DNA of 64,000 bases from Naganishia liquefaciens. Its lineage: Eukaryota; Basidiomycota; Tremellomycetes; Filobasidiales; Filobasidiaceae. This document shows, piece after piece, positions 11,203 through 22,985 of the stretch (the first letter of the stretch is position 1; every line of letters begins with the position of its first letter). Made by a program: the position numbers and the translations under genes. The stretch spans positions 496,001 to 560,000 of the forward strand of contig BLZA01000049.1 of assembly GCA_013423385.1 (NCBI GenBank), given 5' to 3'. The notes under the pieces were generated by a model. That model did not search any database. It saw only the letters and a list, made by a program, of their open reading frames with translations, and was not told the DNA's origin.

Positions 11203-13209
11203 CTACAACTTTGCCTGTCGCGCCTTTTTGGCCTTGTCCGCCTCATCCTTGACAAACTTGTCCCGCACATGCCTCCTTTGGATCTTGCCCGTTGCAGTCC
11301 TGTGAGATTCCCCACGCGATCAGTACTCGATGGAGACGCGCGTCGGGTGGGGGGGGGGACGACGTACTTGGGAATAGCGGGCGTAAAAATGATACGTTCG
11401 GGAATCTTGAACTGCGTCGTCCCACGATCCATGAGCACATACGCGGGGCTGAAAAGGGGGGAAAAACCCGCGCACCTTGGCAACCTTGCCCGCCAACGCA
11501 CGCTTCAACGACTCCTCATCCACCTTGGCCCCGGACTTGGGCACGACGGCCGCCCACACTTTTTCGCCATACTTGGCGTCCTCGACGCCGAACGCGACGG
11601 CCTCGGCGACACCGTCGAGCGCGAGCAGGGCCGAGTCCAGCTCGATCGGGGAGATTTTCTCGCCGCCGCGGTTGATGAGCTACTCTCCGCGAAAAGTGGG
11701 TTAGCATCTGTGCAGGTGTAGCGAAGGGGGGAAGGGGGACTGACCTCTTTCAGACGACCGGTGAGGACGAGGTAGCCCTCTTGGGTCAAGTATCCTTCAT
11801 CCCCGGTCCGGAACCACCTTGCCTCTGCGCCCCGGCCGTTTTCCCCGGGCCAGTAGCCCTCCTTGTTGGCCTTTTCATTATTCACATACCCGAGCATGAC
11901 ATTCTTGCCGCGGATACACACTTCCCCGCGTTCGCCCGGCGCCGTCACCGCGCGTCCGTCCTCGGGCGCGCGAATGGTCAATTCCACGCCCTGTGGTTTC
12001 CCGACCGAACCGGGGTACCGCGGTCCGTTGTGCGGCAAGGGAGACCCACACATGGCGTGGGCTGCTTCACTCATGGCATACGCCTCGAGGACGGGCGCGT
12101 GGAAGGTTTCTTCAAGCCGATGGAATACGGTCGGGCTGAGACTGCTGCTACATGAGCGAATGAACCGGATGTTCGGGATCGGGGAGGGTAAAGGCGTGGC
12201 GAGGAGGATGCTGTGGATGGTGGGCACGGCGGTGTACCATGTGCAGTGGTGCGTCGTGTAGTCCCGCCAAAAGGTATGGGCGCTAAATTTCGGGGGAATG
12301 ACCACGGATGAGCCGGCGAGGAGGGGCGCGAGGAGGCCGCAGACGAGGCCGTGGACTGCGCACGGGGAGGGATTAGGGCACGTGATGGGCGCGCGCGGGG
12401 AAATGCCGAAGGGGGGGGGGACGTACCGTGGAAGAGGGGCATGACCAAGAGCCCGCGGTCGGCCGGGGTGAATTCGTACGTGTTGCAGATGTTGCGCATG
12501 GTGGTGAGCAGGTTGAGGTGCGTTAAAGGAACGGCTACGGGGGATTCGCGGGATTAGACTGGTTGTACTACCACGGGAGAGAGCGACGCAGCGCGCGATC
12601 CGCACCTTTGGGTCGTCCCGTCGTGCCACTCGTGTGCAATACCAGCGCCACATCCTGCTCCAACACTTGGTTTGAGCCATCCGCTTGATTCGCATTGGCG
12701 ACCATTCCTTGTCCTTGTTGCTTGCCGCCGGAGCGCTGTGTGCGCTCGACCATGACCTCGAGCTTGACATCCTCGACCGAGGCGCCGTTTCGACGATTGA
12801 CAACCTTGACGACCATGACTCCGCACGCCCTTCCCGCCTTTACGGCCGGTGCATCCAACGTGGTATCCGCGGCGACGAGCAAGACGGCCGACTGCGTATC
12901 TTGAAGATAGAATTCCACCTCTGCTTGAGAATACGCCGGATTCAGGGGCGCCGATACGCCACGCAGGGACGTGGTCGCAAAGAATCCGGCGGTGAATTCC
13001 AGACTGTTGATGAGCGACATGCTGACAACGTCACCTCCGCGGACACCGATATGGGCGAGCTGACGTGCAAAGGCGGCGACATGGGTGGCGAGGGAGGGGT
13101 AGGAGATGGACTGCGCGTTGGGGCCGGGGATGATGACGGCCGTGGCGTTCGGGTCAGCATGGGATGGGCTGAGTGCGGTGAAGAGGGCGGGGAGTGTGAG
13201 GTGTGACAT
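11203..13209 (-). CDS. PCS60: Peroxisomal acyl-CoA synthetase, Pcs60/Fat2-like
   Basis: Six exons (13209-12606, 12534-12427, 12355-11745, 11679-11476, 11411-11368, 11299-11203; introns 64-71 nt) encode 555 aa of an AMP-forming adenylate enzyme. Visible motifs are the P-loop LHTSGTTGRPKAVPLTH, YAMSEAAHAMCG, GEVCIRGKNVMLGY, the RTGDEGYL aspartate, INRGGEKISP and the catalytic lysine in PKTATGKIQRR. The last three residues are AKL, a PTS1 peroxisomal signal. Yeast Pcs60 makes oxalyl-CoA from oxalate, CoA and ATP, so oxalate is the likeliest substrate; a medium- or short-chain fatty acid remains possible. The start is the first ATG of the conserved region. A 227-bp divergent promoter is shared with DBP7. 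Confidence 0.85.
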
Positions 13210-13436
13210 GATGGGATGCGATGCTTTGGGGAGGCGGGAGTGAGAAGAGGCAGGGGGAGCGGGATGATGACGCTCTCCTTGTGGCGCCGCAGCCGGCGTG
13301 GTCGGGCATCTCCGACAGTCACGTGACGGGGGGCGCCCAAATTGATCGGACTCGAGAGAGAGAGGATTCAGTAGAGACAGCCACAGCCACCGACCCATAG
13401 AATAGACCATTACCACTCCCACACACACCCGCCGCC
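13210..13436. promoter_or_regulatory. Divergent promoter, PCS60-like / DBP7
   Basis: The 227 bp between the two opposed start codons must hold both promoters. I see no clear TATA box. It has a short CCACAGCCACCG-type C-rich stretch near the DBP7 side. Confidence 0.5.
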
Positions 13437-16400
13437 ATGGACGACGGCATAGAGCTCAACTTTGCAGCCACAGGCGGCACCCTCGCGCCCAGGAAGAAGC
13501 AGGGTGGCCGATGGACAGACCGGTGAGCAGTGCTCGCGCGATCGGGCAGACACAAGGGAAAAACCCCGCTGAATCCGTCTACAGACTCAAGGCCAACAAG
13601 CTCGCCAAGCGGCGCGTCGAAAAGCCCAAGGCCAAGCCAGTCGCCGCCGCCGCCGCCGCCGCCGCCGCACCGGCACAACGACAGCCAAAACAGGTACCCA
13701 TGTTTGATCTCCCCGACGTCGCCAAACGCGCGCCCGTTCAACCGGATCCTCGACCGGCAAAGCGTGCACGAACAGATACGACGGCGACGACGGCGGCGGA
13801 CGATGGATTCAACAATGTCGACGTCTCGGCCCTCGTCAAGAGTGCGACGACGGGTCACGCGCGACCCGCCACACAGGGCTCATACAGTAAACCGTCGCAC
13901 CCGGCCTCGGGCGCCGCCCAGAGCGCACCCAACGCGCAATTCATCTCGTCCCTGTTCAGCTCCAACCCGACGCGTCCCTCGGCCAAGACGGAAATCGACC
14001 TCGACGCCACGGCTTCGGACGTACGCAACGCCTCCAATGCCCCGCTTGCCGCAGGCACCGCCGGCGTTCGGAGCGGGGACAGCACGACGTTCCAGGGACT
14101 CGGACTCGATCCGATTTTGATTCGGCATTTGAGCGGGAAAATGTCCATTGAACGGCCGACGCGGATTCAGAGGGTGGCGTTGCGGGGTTTACTTGATCCG
14201 ACGCCGTTGACGACGCATACACCGGCCGGAGACTTTTCACTGACGCCGTTCTTGACGAGCGATCCCGCACGACAGCGCGATGCGTTTATTCAATCGCAGA
14301 CCGGTTCCGGAAAGACGCTTTCCTACCTGTTGCCAATCATCCAAACATTGCTGCCACTCGCGAGCCGCCGGGATATCGGATACATTGATCGCTCCATCGG
14401 CACGCTCGCCATCATCTTGGCCCCGACGCGGGAACTGGCACGCCAGATTGACGATGTCGTGCAGCGGATCCTGAACGGGTTGAACCTCGGAATCACGGAT
14501 GCCGAGCTCGAGGCGATCGAGCGGGGTAAGCCGGTGGTAGACGAGACGGACGACGCGCCGCCCAAGCAAGTGTACGGCCGTTACCTCGTTAGCGCCGTCC
14601 TCACGGGCGGTGCCACCAAAAACCACGAAAAGACTCGACTCCGACGCGGCTGTCCGATCCTCGTCTGTACGCCCGGTCGTTTACTCGACCACTTGCAAAA
14701 CACGTCGAGCTTCAAGTGCGACAAGTTGATGTGGCTCGTGCTCGACGAAGCGGATCGGTTGATCGAGGAAGGGTTCGGGGAAACGTTGCGTGGGATCATG
14801 AAGGCACTCGAGGGCAGGCGGAATATCGGGTACGAATTGGATAGGACGGTTGGCAAGTCGACGCTGCGTGCGGGAGCGGCAGCGGGGAAGAAGAAGAAGA
14901 AGACGGCGCAGGCGGCCAAGGTGGTGATTCCCGGGTTTGAGGATGAAGACGAGGACGAGGACGAGGACGAGGCCGAAGACGATGAGTGGGACTATGAGAC
15001 GCTCGGTCCCAAGGGCGCCGCTGCCGCTGCCGCTACGGCAACAACAGAAGACATCAACAGCGCCAATCACACCATGTGGCCGTACTGGGATCTCGGCCGA
15101 CGGACGATCCTCTGTTCCGCGACCGTCTCGGGCGAAGTGCAAAAACTCGCCGGCGTGGCGCTCAAGAACCCGCGCATGTACCGCGGAACGGACGTGCCAG
15201 AGGGCGAAAACGAGGACGTGCCCGAGCCCGAGCTCAAGGCGATCGTGTCGACGCTTCCCGCGCAACAGCAAGCGACCGCCGCCGCCGAGTCCCACAAGAC
15301 GGGCGGTGAACGCCAAGAGGAAAAATTCACACCGCCGTCGCAACTCGATCAGCGATACATGATCGTCCCGCTCAAGCTCCGTCTCGTTACACTCGTCTCG
15401 CTCATGCGGTCCCTCGTCGCCAAGGCGAACGCGGCGATAAAGACCGGCCAAGCGACGACGGGCACCAAGATTATCGTCTTTCTCTCGTGCACGGATTCCG
15501 TCGATTTCCATTGGCAGCTGCTCGGCGGCGTCCAGATGGGCACCGTCAGGAACCCGCCCACTAAGCCGGACCAGGTCGCGCACAACTGCGCACTCTTGCC
15601 CTCGACTTCGGTCATGCGTCTGCACGGATCCTTGCCCGTCGCCACGCGTCGTGCATCGCTCCAGGCATTCGCGACGCCCCATACCGTCACGGACGGCAAT
15701 CAAAACGCCATCCTCCTGTGTACCTCAGTCGCATCGCGCGGTCTCGATCTCCCGCTCGTCAAGGCCGTCATTCAGTACGACCTGCCGACGGAACAAGGCA
15801 TCAACGAGTACGTTCATCGGGTCGGCCGTACCGCGCGTGTGGGGCGCGGCGGTGAAAGTTGGGCGTTTGTCGAGGACCATGAACAAGGCTGGGTCGATTG
15901 GGTCGAGGCCGGCATGTCGCACAAGGGCGATCAGGTGCAGTTGCGTCAGGTCGCCGTCGAGGATGTTCTCCGGCGCGGATTTGGCGGCGGGAGCGCCAAG
16001 AGCCATATCGAGTATGAGGCACGGGCGACGCAGGTGCAGCTGGCGTTTGAACGTTGGGTGCTCGAGAGCGACGAGGTGGGTCCTAACCCAGGCGCTGTCG
16101 TGCCACTAATATTTCCGCTGACCCCCTTCTGCAGAACGCCGCCCTGGCGCGCAACGCATTCTCATCCTACGTGCGGGCATACTCGACCCATCCGGCCGAG
16201 GAGAAGAAATATTTTCACGTCAAGAACCTGCATCTCGGTCACCTGGCGAAATCGTTTGCGCTGCGTGAGACGCCCGGCAAGATTGGCGCCGGCAAGTCTG
16301 CGGCCAAGGCCAAGACGTCGGGAGCCAAGAATAAGAATGGCAAGCGCGCCGCCGTCGATAGCGATGACGAATTTGATGTCAACACGGCCAAGACCAAGAA

Positions 16401-16563
16401 GAAGGAGACGGATACCGAACGACGAATGTATGAGGCCGTTCGTAAGCAAGGTCGTGCCGTTCGGGCAGACGGAAAGCTCGGTGAACTCGGCAACGACGCC
16501 TACCAGGTGTACGGCGGCGGCGGCATCGAGCTGGAAAAGTTGGTGTCGGGGAAAAAATTTTGA
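13437..16563 (+). CDS. DBP7: DEAD-box RNA helicase Dbp7 (DDX31 family)
   Basis: Three exons (13437-13522, 13585-16075, 16135-16563; introns 62 and 59 nt) encode 1001 aa. The start MDDGIELNF with GGRWTDR is typical of Dbp7. Helicase motifs run in order: Q motif RIQRVAL, motif I SQTGSGKT, Ia [10 protein letters not shown], Ib [40 protein letters not shown] and [10 protein letters not shown]. An Ala tract (GCC repeat, about 13654-13679) and an acidic D/E tract (about 14937-14975) interrupt it. The family acts in nucleolar assembly of the 60S ribosomal subunit. The Lys-rich C-terminal region ([15 protein letters not shown] onward) is the usual DUF4217-like extension. At 1001 aa it is longer than yeast Dbp7 because of low-complexity inserts. 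Confidence 0.93.
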
Positions 16564-16717
16564 GCGGGCACATGCCCACGGGGGCGAAATCATACATACA
16601 AACATACATAGATTGGCTTGCAAGTTGTACGGTATCGACGAGGTTGTATGGCTATCTGCATGGCGCGCGTGACGCAAGTATGGATACATTGGTTTATTTT
16701 ACACGTCTCTCAGACTC

Positions 16718-19686
16718 CTACAGCGCCCAGACCTTGGCGGTGCCGTCCCGTCCTCCCGTCACCAGATACTTGTCCATGAAACGCAATCGCTCGGCGGGTT
16801 TGGTATGTCCATTGACAACCAGTCGTGTGTGTTCGCCCGACGTCCGGTTGTACACCTAATGTCACACAAGGGGTGAGCGCCTGTCCAAGGTATTCTGAGA
16901 AGAAAACGAACCTCGACCCCGTTCTCGCCCGTGCAAGAGATCACCTTGCGAGAGTCAAACTGCAATGCCGTCACCGGGAATTCGTATTTGAGCGTATCCA
17001 CGATGTTGCCCATCCTCAGATCCCAAGTCTAGACGAGACATTAATAGGCGTCGTGGAGAGACGTACTCGGGACCCACCCTGATCGTCTTGTCGAGACCGC
17101 CGCTGATGATGAAATTCTCGTCAAATTGGAGACATGTGACGGGCGCCGTATGCCCAATCAAGGTTCGATGCGCCTGACCCGTACGCACTGCCCGCCCGCC
17201 GATGATCGTCAGCGTGAGATCTCGGCAACCAGGCATGACACTCACTGTCCCACATGCGAACGCCACCGTCGCCGCTGCCGCTCGCCAAGGCATACCCCCA
17301 GAACTGCACTCCGCCTACGAAATCCTGATACATTTCCCAACTGCCGTCGGCGTACGGCGGCGTCGGAACGGCGAATGACTGGCCCGTCGCGGCCGAAAGC
17401 AGCCCGGCCCCTGGAAGCCCCACGAGCGATGCGCCCGGTGATGCCAGCAGCTCGTGGTCGTCGTACGACGAACTGCGATAATGCGTCGATGAACGTGCCA
17501 GGATGCCCGGACGACGGGGTGACATGGGTGTGTGCACGGTATCCACCGTGACCGCTGGCGGGTTCGAGATGGCCCAGAGAATGTCCATCGTCAGGATGCA
17601 CTGGCCCGTGTTGACGTCCCACTGGCGGATCGTCTTGTCCGAGGAGCCGGTGACCTGTACCGCCGCTCAGTCTTGCAACCCCCCGGGAAGCCGAGTCCAC
17701 TGTCAACTCACGAGACATCCATCTTCGTAGTAGAGTGCTGTCACAGCCTTGGAATGCCCCTCGAGCACACGGATACACGGCGTCTCGCTGACCGTCTTGA
17801 ACGCCCTTTCCGCCTCATCGGCCGCAGCGTCTGCGTCATGCTCCGCCCTGGCCTGTTGCTCATCCTCGACATGCAAGCCGTCCAGCCCCCGTCGAACTTT
17901 TTCCTCGGTCTGGAGCAACCGCTCTTCATAGTCCTCTACCTGCTTCAGATCCCAGAGGTGCACCGTGCCGTCGGATCCACCCGTCAGACAGATGGTATCC
18001 TCGACTTGAATCGCCTTGACTGATCCTGCAAGGCAATCGGGATCAATCGCATGAGCTCGGTCCGCAATGGGGAGGGGGGAGCGCGCGCGTGAGACTCCAG
18101 CGTACCAGTGTGTCCGCGCAATTTCCCAATCTCCTCTCCATCGCACAGGTCCCACACCTTGACGACGTCGTCTTGTCCGGCCGTCACGAGCGTCCCATAC
18201 GGCTCTGTAAAGTCCAACGCGGTGATTGGCGCCGTATGATCCGCCAAGGTCTGCCACCCGAGGCATTAGCCATGAACGTATTATCGGGCGTCACGACGTA
18301 CCATAAACGCCACGTCCTTGGGCAATTCGTCGTGCTCCGAGGGCAAGAACGCCGGTCCGCGTCGTCTGCGCGAGCTCTTGTTCGGGTTGCCGACGGCGTT
18401 GGCGAGGACCGCACCGGCGGCCGAGGTGGATGCGATGGTGGGCGAGGCCATGGCTTCTCTGACGCCTTCGACTAGGTGGGAGCATGACGGGGATTTAGCT
18501 ATTTGTGGCGGGTTGCGGGCCGGAGCGGAGAGCGGCACCGACGTACGTTCATCCTCTAATTCGAGATCTTCCTCTTGCAGCCGCATAAGACTCGTCTCGA
18601 GTCGACGCTTGATTCCCTCGAGCGCGTCAATCTTGGCCGCGACTTCTTCAATCTCGACCGACAACAGGTTCTAGATAGATCCACCATCCCGCCCGATCAG
18701 TTTTCCGCGCAGTGATCACCGCTGCTCGCTTCGCGTAGACGGCCGACTTACCCTTCGCACGCGCAAATTATCCTTGTCCATTCCGATTTCATCCGCCTGC
18801 CGCATCAGTTCCTCCAATCCCAACTCCTTGCCACCACCACCGGCATGCCGCGCATCCTTGTACCCCTTTCGCCTGCGCCGACTCTTCCTCCCAACCGTCT
18901 TGGCCACCGCATCTTGCTCTCCCGCTCCCGCCGCACCAAACACATCATCATCATCTCCTTCCCCCTCGGTCAACAACCCGCGCGCACGATCCCCGAGCCG
19001 CTTCAACCCGATCTTCCGGCCCCCCGCGCCGAGGCCGACTTCCTCGTCCGCGAGCCCACCACGCACGCGCCGACGTCGAAGCTTGGCCATTTCCGAGGAC
19101 GGGATCGTCGCTTTGAAGCCCTGAATCAACGGGACCTTGTCTACTGCCGCAGCCGTGCGCCGGTGGTGCGCGGAAAAGCTATTGCCGGAAGACTCTTCCT
19201 CGGTGGTGGTGGTGGTGACGTCGAGGGGCGTCGCAAGTAGCCGTGGGACGGCTTCCATGATCATCAACGAGGTGGCCGTCGGTTTTTCCTTGCTGTATCT
19301 GAATGTCTGGGGCAGGCCCGTGCTGAATCGACCGAGGGCAGAGATGCCGCCGCCGCCGCCGCCGCCGCCGCCGCTTGGGTATGAACCGAGAATGCGCTGC
19401 GCCGAGGCATTCTTGCCGCTGATGCCGTTTGGATTCATCACATGCGGAGCCACTGGCAGCCGCCCCGTCAGCCACGCTTGCACGCAGGGCGAATGTACCA
19501 CGCCCCCAAAGACTCACAGTCTGAAATCATCTTGATGCTCTCGGGCCTCAACCCATCGGCATGAAACGGCGCCATGATCGCCTCCCTGACGGCGCTCAAC
19601 GTGTGCCCGTGGCCCGTCAGCGCCGAGGTGACGGGCTCGAGGGCGTCCCTGAGCGGGCGTTTCTTGGTGGCCGGATCGGGAGCCAT
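16718..19686 (-). CDS. MDV1: Mitochondrial fission adaptor Mdv1/Caf4 (coiled coil plus WD40)
   Basis: Ten exons (19686-19518, 19452-18752, 18670-18547, 18471-18302, 18250-18106, 18025-17712, 17654-17246, 17187-17078, 17028-16912, 16855-16718) encode about 798 aa. The N-terminal half is helical and low complexity, with a poly-Gly run from a GCC repeat. A coiled coil follows ([19 protein letters not shown]). Seven WD40-type repeats then run from [13 protein letters not shown] to [12 protein letters not shown], including [33 protein letters not shown] and [14 protein letters not shown]. The known role is to link Fis1 to dynamin Dnm1 on the outer mitochondrial membrane. Intron 1 was set at 65 nt because a CTGAC branch-like site lies before the chosen acceptor; a 41-nt alternative would add 8 residues in frame. 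Confidence 0.85.
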
Positions 19687-19928
19687 GGGTGTGGTGCGGT
19701 GTTGCAGCGTGCGTAGCAGTGACCCGTGGGAGTGCGCATTGATGATGGATCTAATAAGCAAGTATGACGCGGAAAGGGCGCCCTCCCCTTTCCCGCCCAA
19801 AGTCACGTGCACCGGGCGATCGGGGCGAGCGGGGCGGGCGTGTTTCACTCCAAATAGGGGTTTCGCGCTCTTCTCTTTCCTTGTTCCCTTCCTCCCTTCC
19901 TCCCCCTTTCCATCCCCGCCCATCCACC
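19687..19928. promoter_or_regulatory. Divergent promoter, MDV1 / mitochondrial ribosomal-type gene
   Basis: This 242-bp spacer between opposed ATGs has a pyrimidine-rich stretch (CTTTCC/CTTCC repeats, about 19870-19915) just ahead of the small gene's start. Confidence 0.5.
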
Positions 19929-20532
19929 ATGTCCCTCCGTCGCGCACCCCTCGCCCAAGCCGTTCAGTCTCTGCAAAACGGCACAGGCGCAAACACCGTC
20001 CTTCCCGACACCGTGCGCGCCATCTCGCTCACGTACACCTACCGACGAGCCGGAAAACACGTCGAGTGAGCCCCCGCATGCCCTCTCTCCACACGTCTTC
20101 CTCCTCCTTCTCGTCGCCGCTGATCCCCTACCCCTACCCCTCCCCCTTCCCACCAGCGAATTCATCAAAAAAATCGCACCAAGACTAGCCTACGTGAACC
20201 CATCCGTCGAGTTCACCATCTCGCACCGTCCGACACCGAGCACAAAGGCCAAAGACCCAGAGCTGCAGAAGCGTGCAGAGGCTGCCAAGGAGGAAATCGC
20301 GCGTCAAGGCGGGGTTGAGCCGACGATGACGGTCGAGTTTCGTGAGTCTCGGTCGAGTACAGCAGGGAAAGGCGGTCGTGAGCTGATTCTATCAGACGCT
20401 CGCGGATTAGACGACGCGCCGGCAACGTCGGTCAAGGTGCTGCGCGGGATGGAGACGAGTAGGATCTTGGGCGAGTTGGTCGCCATGGCCGAGGGACGCT
20501 CGACATTGGCTCAGACGGAGGGCAAGGCATAG
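19929..20532 (+). CDS. Probable mitochondrial ribosomal protein, L51/S25/CI-B8 fold
   Basis: Two exons (19929-20065, 20157-20532; 91-nt intron) encode 170 aa. The pattern is that of the small thioredoxin-like L51/S25/CI-B8 family: an N-terminal beta strand (AISLTYTYRRAGKH), helix (DEFIKKIAPRLAYVNP), second strand (VEFTISHRP), a charged loop, then MTVEF and a late VKVLRG strand. Members are mitochondrial ribosome subunits (mL43, mS25, Mrp49/mL61) or complex I subunit B8. The length and charged middle fit a ribosomal subunit better than complex I B8, but I cannot say which one. An Arg-containing amphipathic N-terminus (MSLRRAPLAQAVQSLQ) could serve as a mitochondrial presequence. Confidence 0.6.
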
Positions 20533-20697
20533 AGAGAGAGGGAGAGAGACAGACAGGCCTTTCGGAACGTCTTTCAAGTTGGCCTCAACCGGGAATCCCC
20601 GTTTCACGAGTCGTCAATTCGTGGGCCAATGATGTAGATTCTACCCATGTGAATATATATATTCATATATAACTCGGCAAGCACACCATCGACACGC

Positions 20698-22446
20698 CTA
20701 GAGCTCATCATGATGTCCCGCCTCCTCATCCTCTTCGACATCCTCGGCATCCCCGACAGCCGCCTCGGTCACGTTCAGCTCGTCCTCAAACTCGAGCGGG
20801 TTGTTGCTGTTCTCGGTCACAAAGTCGATCAACGCTTCGAGCGATCGGTCGCCGGTGTAATCGATAAAGTCCCGCGTGCCGGCGCGCTTGAACTTGATGG
20901 TCGGGAAGCCGGCGACCTCGAACGGGGCACTAGCGGGGATATCGTTCTCGGTGGCATCCATCTTGGCGCTGTGGGGGGGGGAGGGAGGGGAAACTGTCAG
21001 CGTCGGTCCAGGGGAATTGTCAGAGACGGGAAAAGCTCACATGGTCAACGTGTTCTTAAAGTCTTCAAAGTGCTCTCCGAGCGAATCCCAAATCGGCGCC
21101 AATCGCTGACAGTGGCCACACCAGGGAGCGTAAAATTCGACAAAGACATCCTTGTCGTCGTCAAAGATGACCTTGTCAAACTCCTCTCCAACCAAGGTGT
21201 AGACGGGCTCATCCTGGGACGCCGGAACGGGCGCGCTCTTCAACGTCGGCTCGAGTTTACCGGCTTCAAAGTCCTCGACCCATGAGCCAATCTCCTCGGG
21301 CTTGAACTTGTCACCCGCGGCCGGGAAAACAAACTTTTTGCCCCGGCCAGTCGGCGACATATCCTGGATGACAACGGCCGGGTAGTTTTCCGTATCGACG
21401 CTGAGCGACTTGCCGTGTTCGACAAACGTGACACCGTCAATCCAGACAAAGTTGACCTTGCCCTTGGCTGCCTTGGCGATGGGCTTGATGGCCTGGACGA
21501 GGCTGTTCAATCGCGAGTCATCCGGCTTGATGAACAGGTACGCAAGGGGCAGACCCTGCTCGGCGTACGACGCAAAGTTTTCCGGGGTAACTTGGTCCAT
21601 CAACGGAGTCGACTGTTCCTGAACCCATCCCTTGAGGTAGTCTTCCGAGACGGACGAGGGCTTTTCGGGAACAACGACCATCCCTTCGTCAAATGCCTTG
21701 TACATGACGATGGACGGGAAGCCGGCTTCCGAGGGGGCCAAAGACGGGTCGGTCGCGTAACCAAAGAGGAACTTTTCGCGCATCTGGTCGGCGAGTTTTT
21801 TGAAAGACTTGTTGACGTCGTTCTCAGACTTGGCGTAGGCGATAAGGACACTGCCAGGGCGATAATGGTCAGCGGCAATTCCGCAATCATACGTGTCGTA
21901 CGTACACCTTGTCCTTGGTCTTGAACTCGTCGTGGTTGTCAGGTGTGACTTGCGTCAATGCCGGAAGAGATTGCCTGAAAGCTTGGTCAGATCCGGCACG
22001 ATCTCACAGCACGGGACACTCACTTGACCATGTAACTGATAATACCGTCGGCCTTTCGAGGACCAGTGTAGTCGGCGGGGACACCTTCACGGAAGACCTT
22101 CAAGGTGCTACAGCAAGGGGATTAAGCTCGAGCGAATCCTAGAGTCGATGCCAACCTACGGGTAACCCCTGATTCCCTGCTCCTGACACAGATCCTGCTG
22201 CTCAGTGCAATCGACTTTCATAACCTTGATTCCATGCTTGTTCTTGAGCTCGGTAGCGGCCTCCTCGTAATGCGGTGCCAAACTCTTGCAGTGACCGCAC
22301 CACGGCGCAAAGAATTCCACGAGCGCCAGCTTTTCGCCATTGACTTCACTGTCAAACGACGATTTTGTGAGATCGATGACGTCCGATGCCGCGCGGGCAG
22401 CAGCGGAGAGGAGAAGGAGCGATGCCGCTTGGGAGAAGAAGCGCAT
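20698..22446 (-). CDS. PDI1: Protein disulfide isomerase, ER lumen
   Basis: Five exons (22446-22160, 22107-22024, 21974-21906, 21850-21041, 20968-20698; introns 49-72 nt) encode 506 aa. A signal peptide (MRFFSQAASLLLLSAAARA) is followed by thioredoxin domain a with APWCGHCK, domains b and b', domain a' with APWCGHCQ, an acidic C-terminal segment and the retrieval signal HDEL. Both CxxC sites are intact, so it should oxidise and isomerise disulfides in secretory proteins. Length is standard for the family. The third exon is only 69 nt; its donor was chosen to restore DKVVLIAYAKS. The gene converges with the ribosomal-type gene 166 bp away. TATATA words at about 20655-20672 may belong to a 3' end signal. 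Confidence 0.95.
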
Positions 22447-22579
22447 GATGGGTGGATGGAATGGATGGATTTGCCGCCCGACGATGCGCAGAGAATGCCG
22501 GTCGGCGAGTGATATATGCTGAGTCTGCCTTCCACGGCGGCACGCGGATGAGCAAGCACGCGGATCCAAAAGAACGCGC

Positions 22580-22588
22580 GCCACGTCC
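22580..22588 (-). promoter_or_regulatory. Possible UPR element upstream of PDI1
   Basis: On the PDI1 sense strand this reads GGGACGTGGCG, about 135 bp before the ATG. GACGTGG resembles the bZIP (Hac1/Hxl1/XBP1) core TGACGTGG. A CATATATC TATA-like word lies closer at about 22511-22518. PDI genes are classic unfolded-protein-response targets; the site itself is only a sequence match. Confidence 0.3.
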
Positions 22589-22886
22589 CCGCGTCGATCT
22601 GCCTGGCGCGGAGGGCACCGTTAATTAGCCCGGGAGCCGAATTCGTCAAGGAGTAGGGTTGGGTCCGCTGTTCGCCACCATTCCGGGTTACCGTATGCTG
22701 GACCCGTCTAGAAGTGCGGATCGGGCAGGATCTCCTGATCAATGGTGTGGAATGAAAGCCTGAGACATCCGAGGGGTCCGATGGTAGGCATGTTGACCTA
22801 GATGAGCGCGGACGAAGTTTGGGCTGAAAGAGCTCGCTTGGGTCATCAGGTTATCTCTCTTTGTGGCTTGAATTCCCACAACCAGC

Positions 22887-22976
22887 ATCTCTATGGTGAA
22901 ACGGTATCATGGTCGCTTGCCACTGCCTCAACGGCTCAACTTGCGATCGGCAGGGGTTCGACTCCCCTTGGAGATA
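22887..22976 (+). tRNA. tRNA-Gly(GCC) with intron, copy 2
   Basis: This is base-for-base the same 90-nt gene as at 2417-2506, on the opposite strand, including the ~19-nt intron after the GCC anticodon. A T5 Pol III stop follows at 22981-22985. Confidence 0.9.
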
Positions 22977-22980
22977 CATC

Positions 22981-22985
22981 TTTTT
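22981..22985 (+). terminator. Pol III T-run after tRNA-Gly copy 2
   Basis: Five T start five bases past the tRNA end, enough for R polymerase III termination. Confidence 0.6.

Noticed and set aside
14681-15703. 340-codon open frame on the minus strand
   Set aside because: It is antisense to the DBP7 helicase core in GC-rich DNA with few stop codons, and its Arg/Gly-rich product has no recognisable domain.
19453-19476. 41-nt first intron for MDV1
   Set aside because: A downstream in-frame acceptor gives a 65-nt intron with a CTGAC branch-like site, closer to the other introns; the shorter form is kept only as an alternative.
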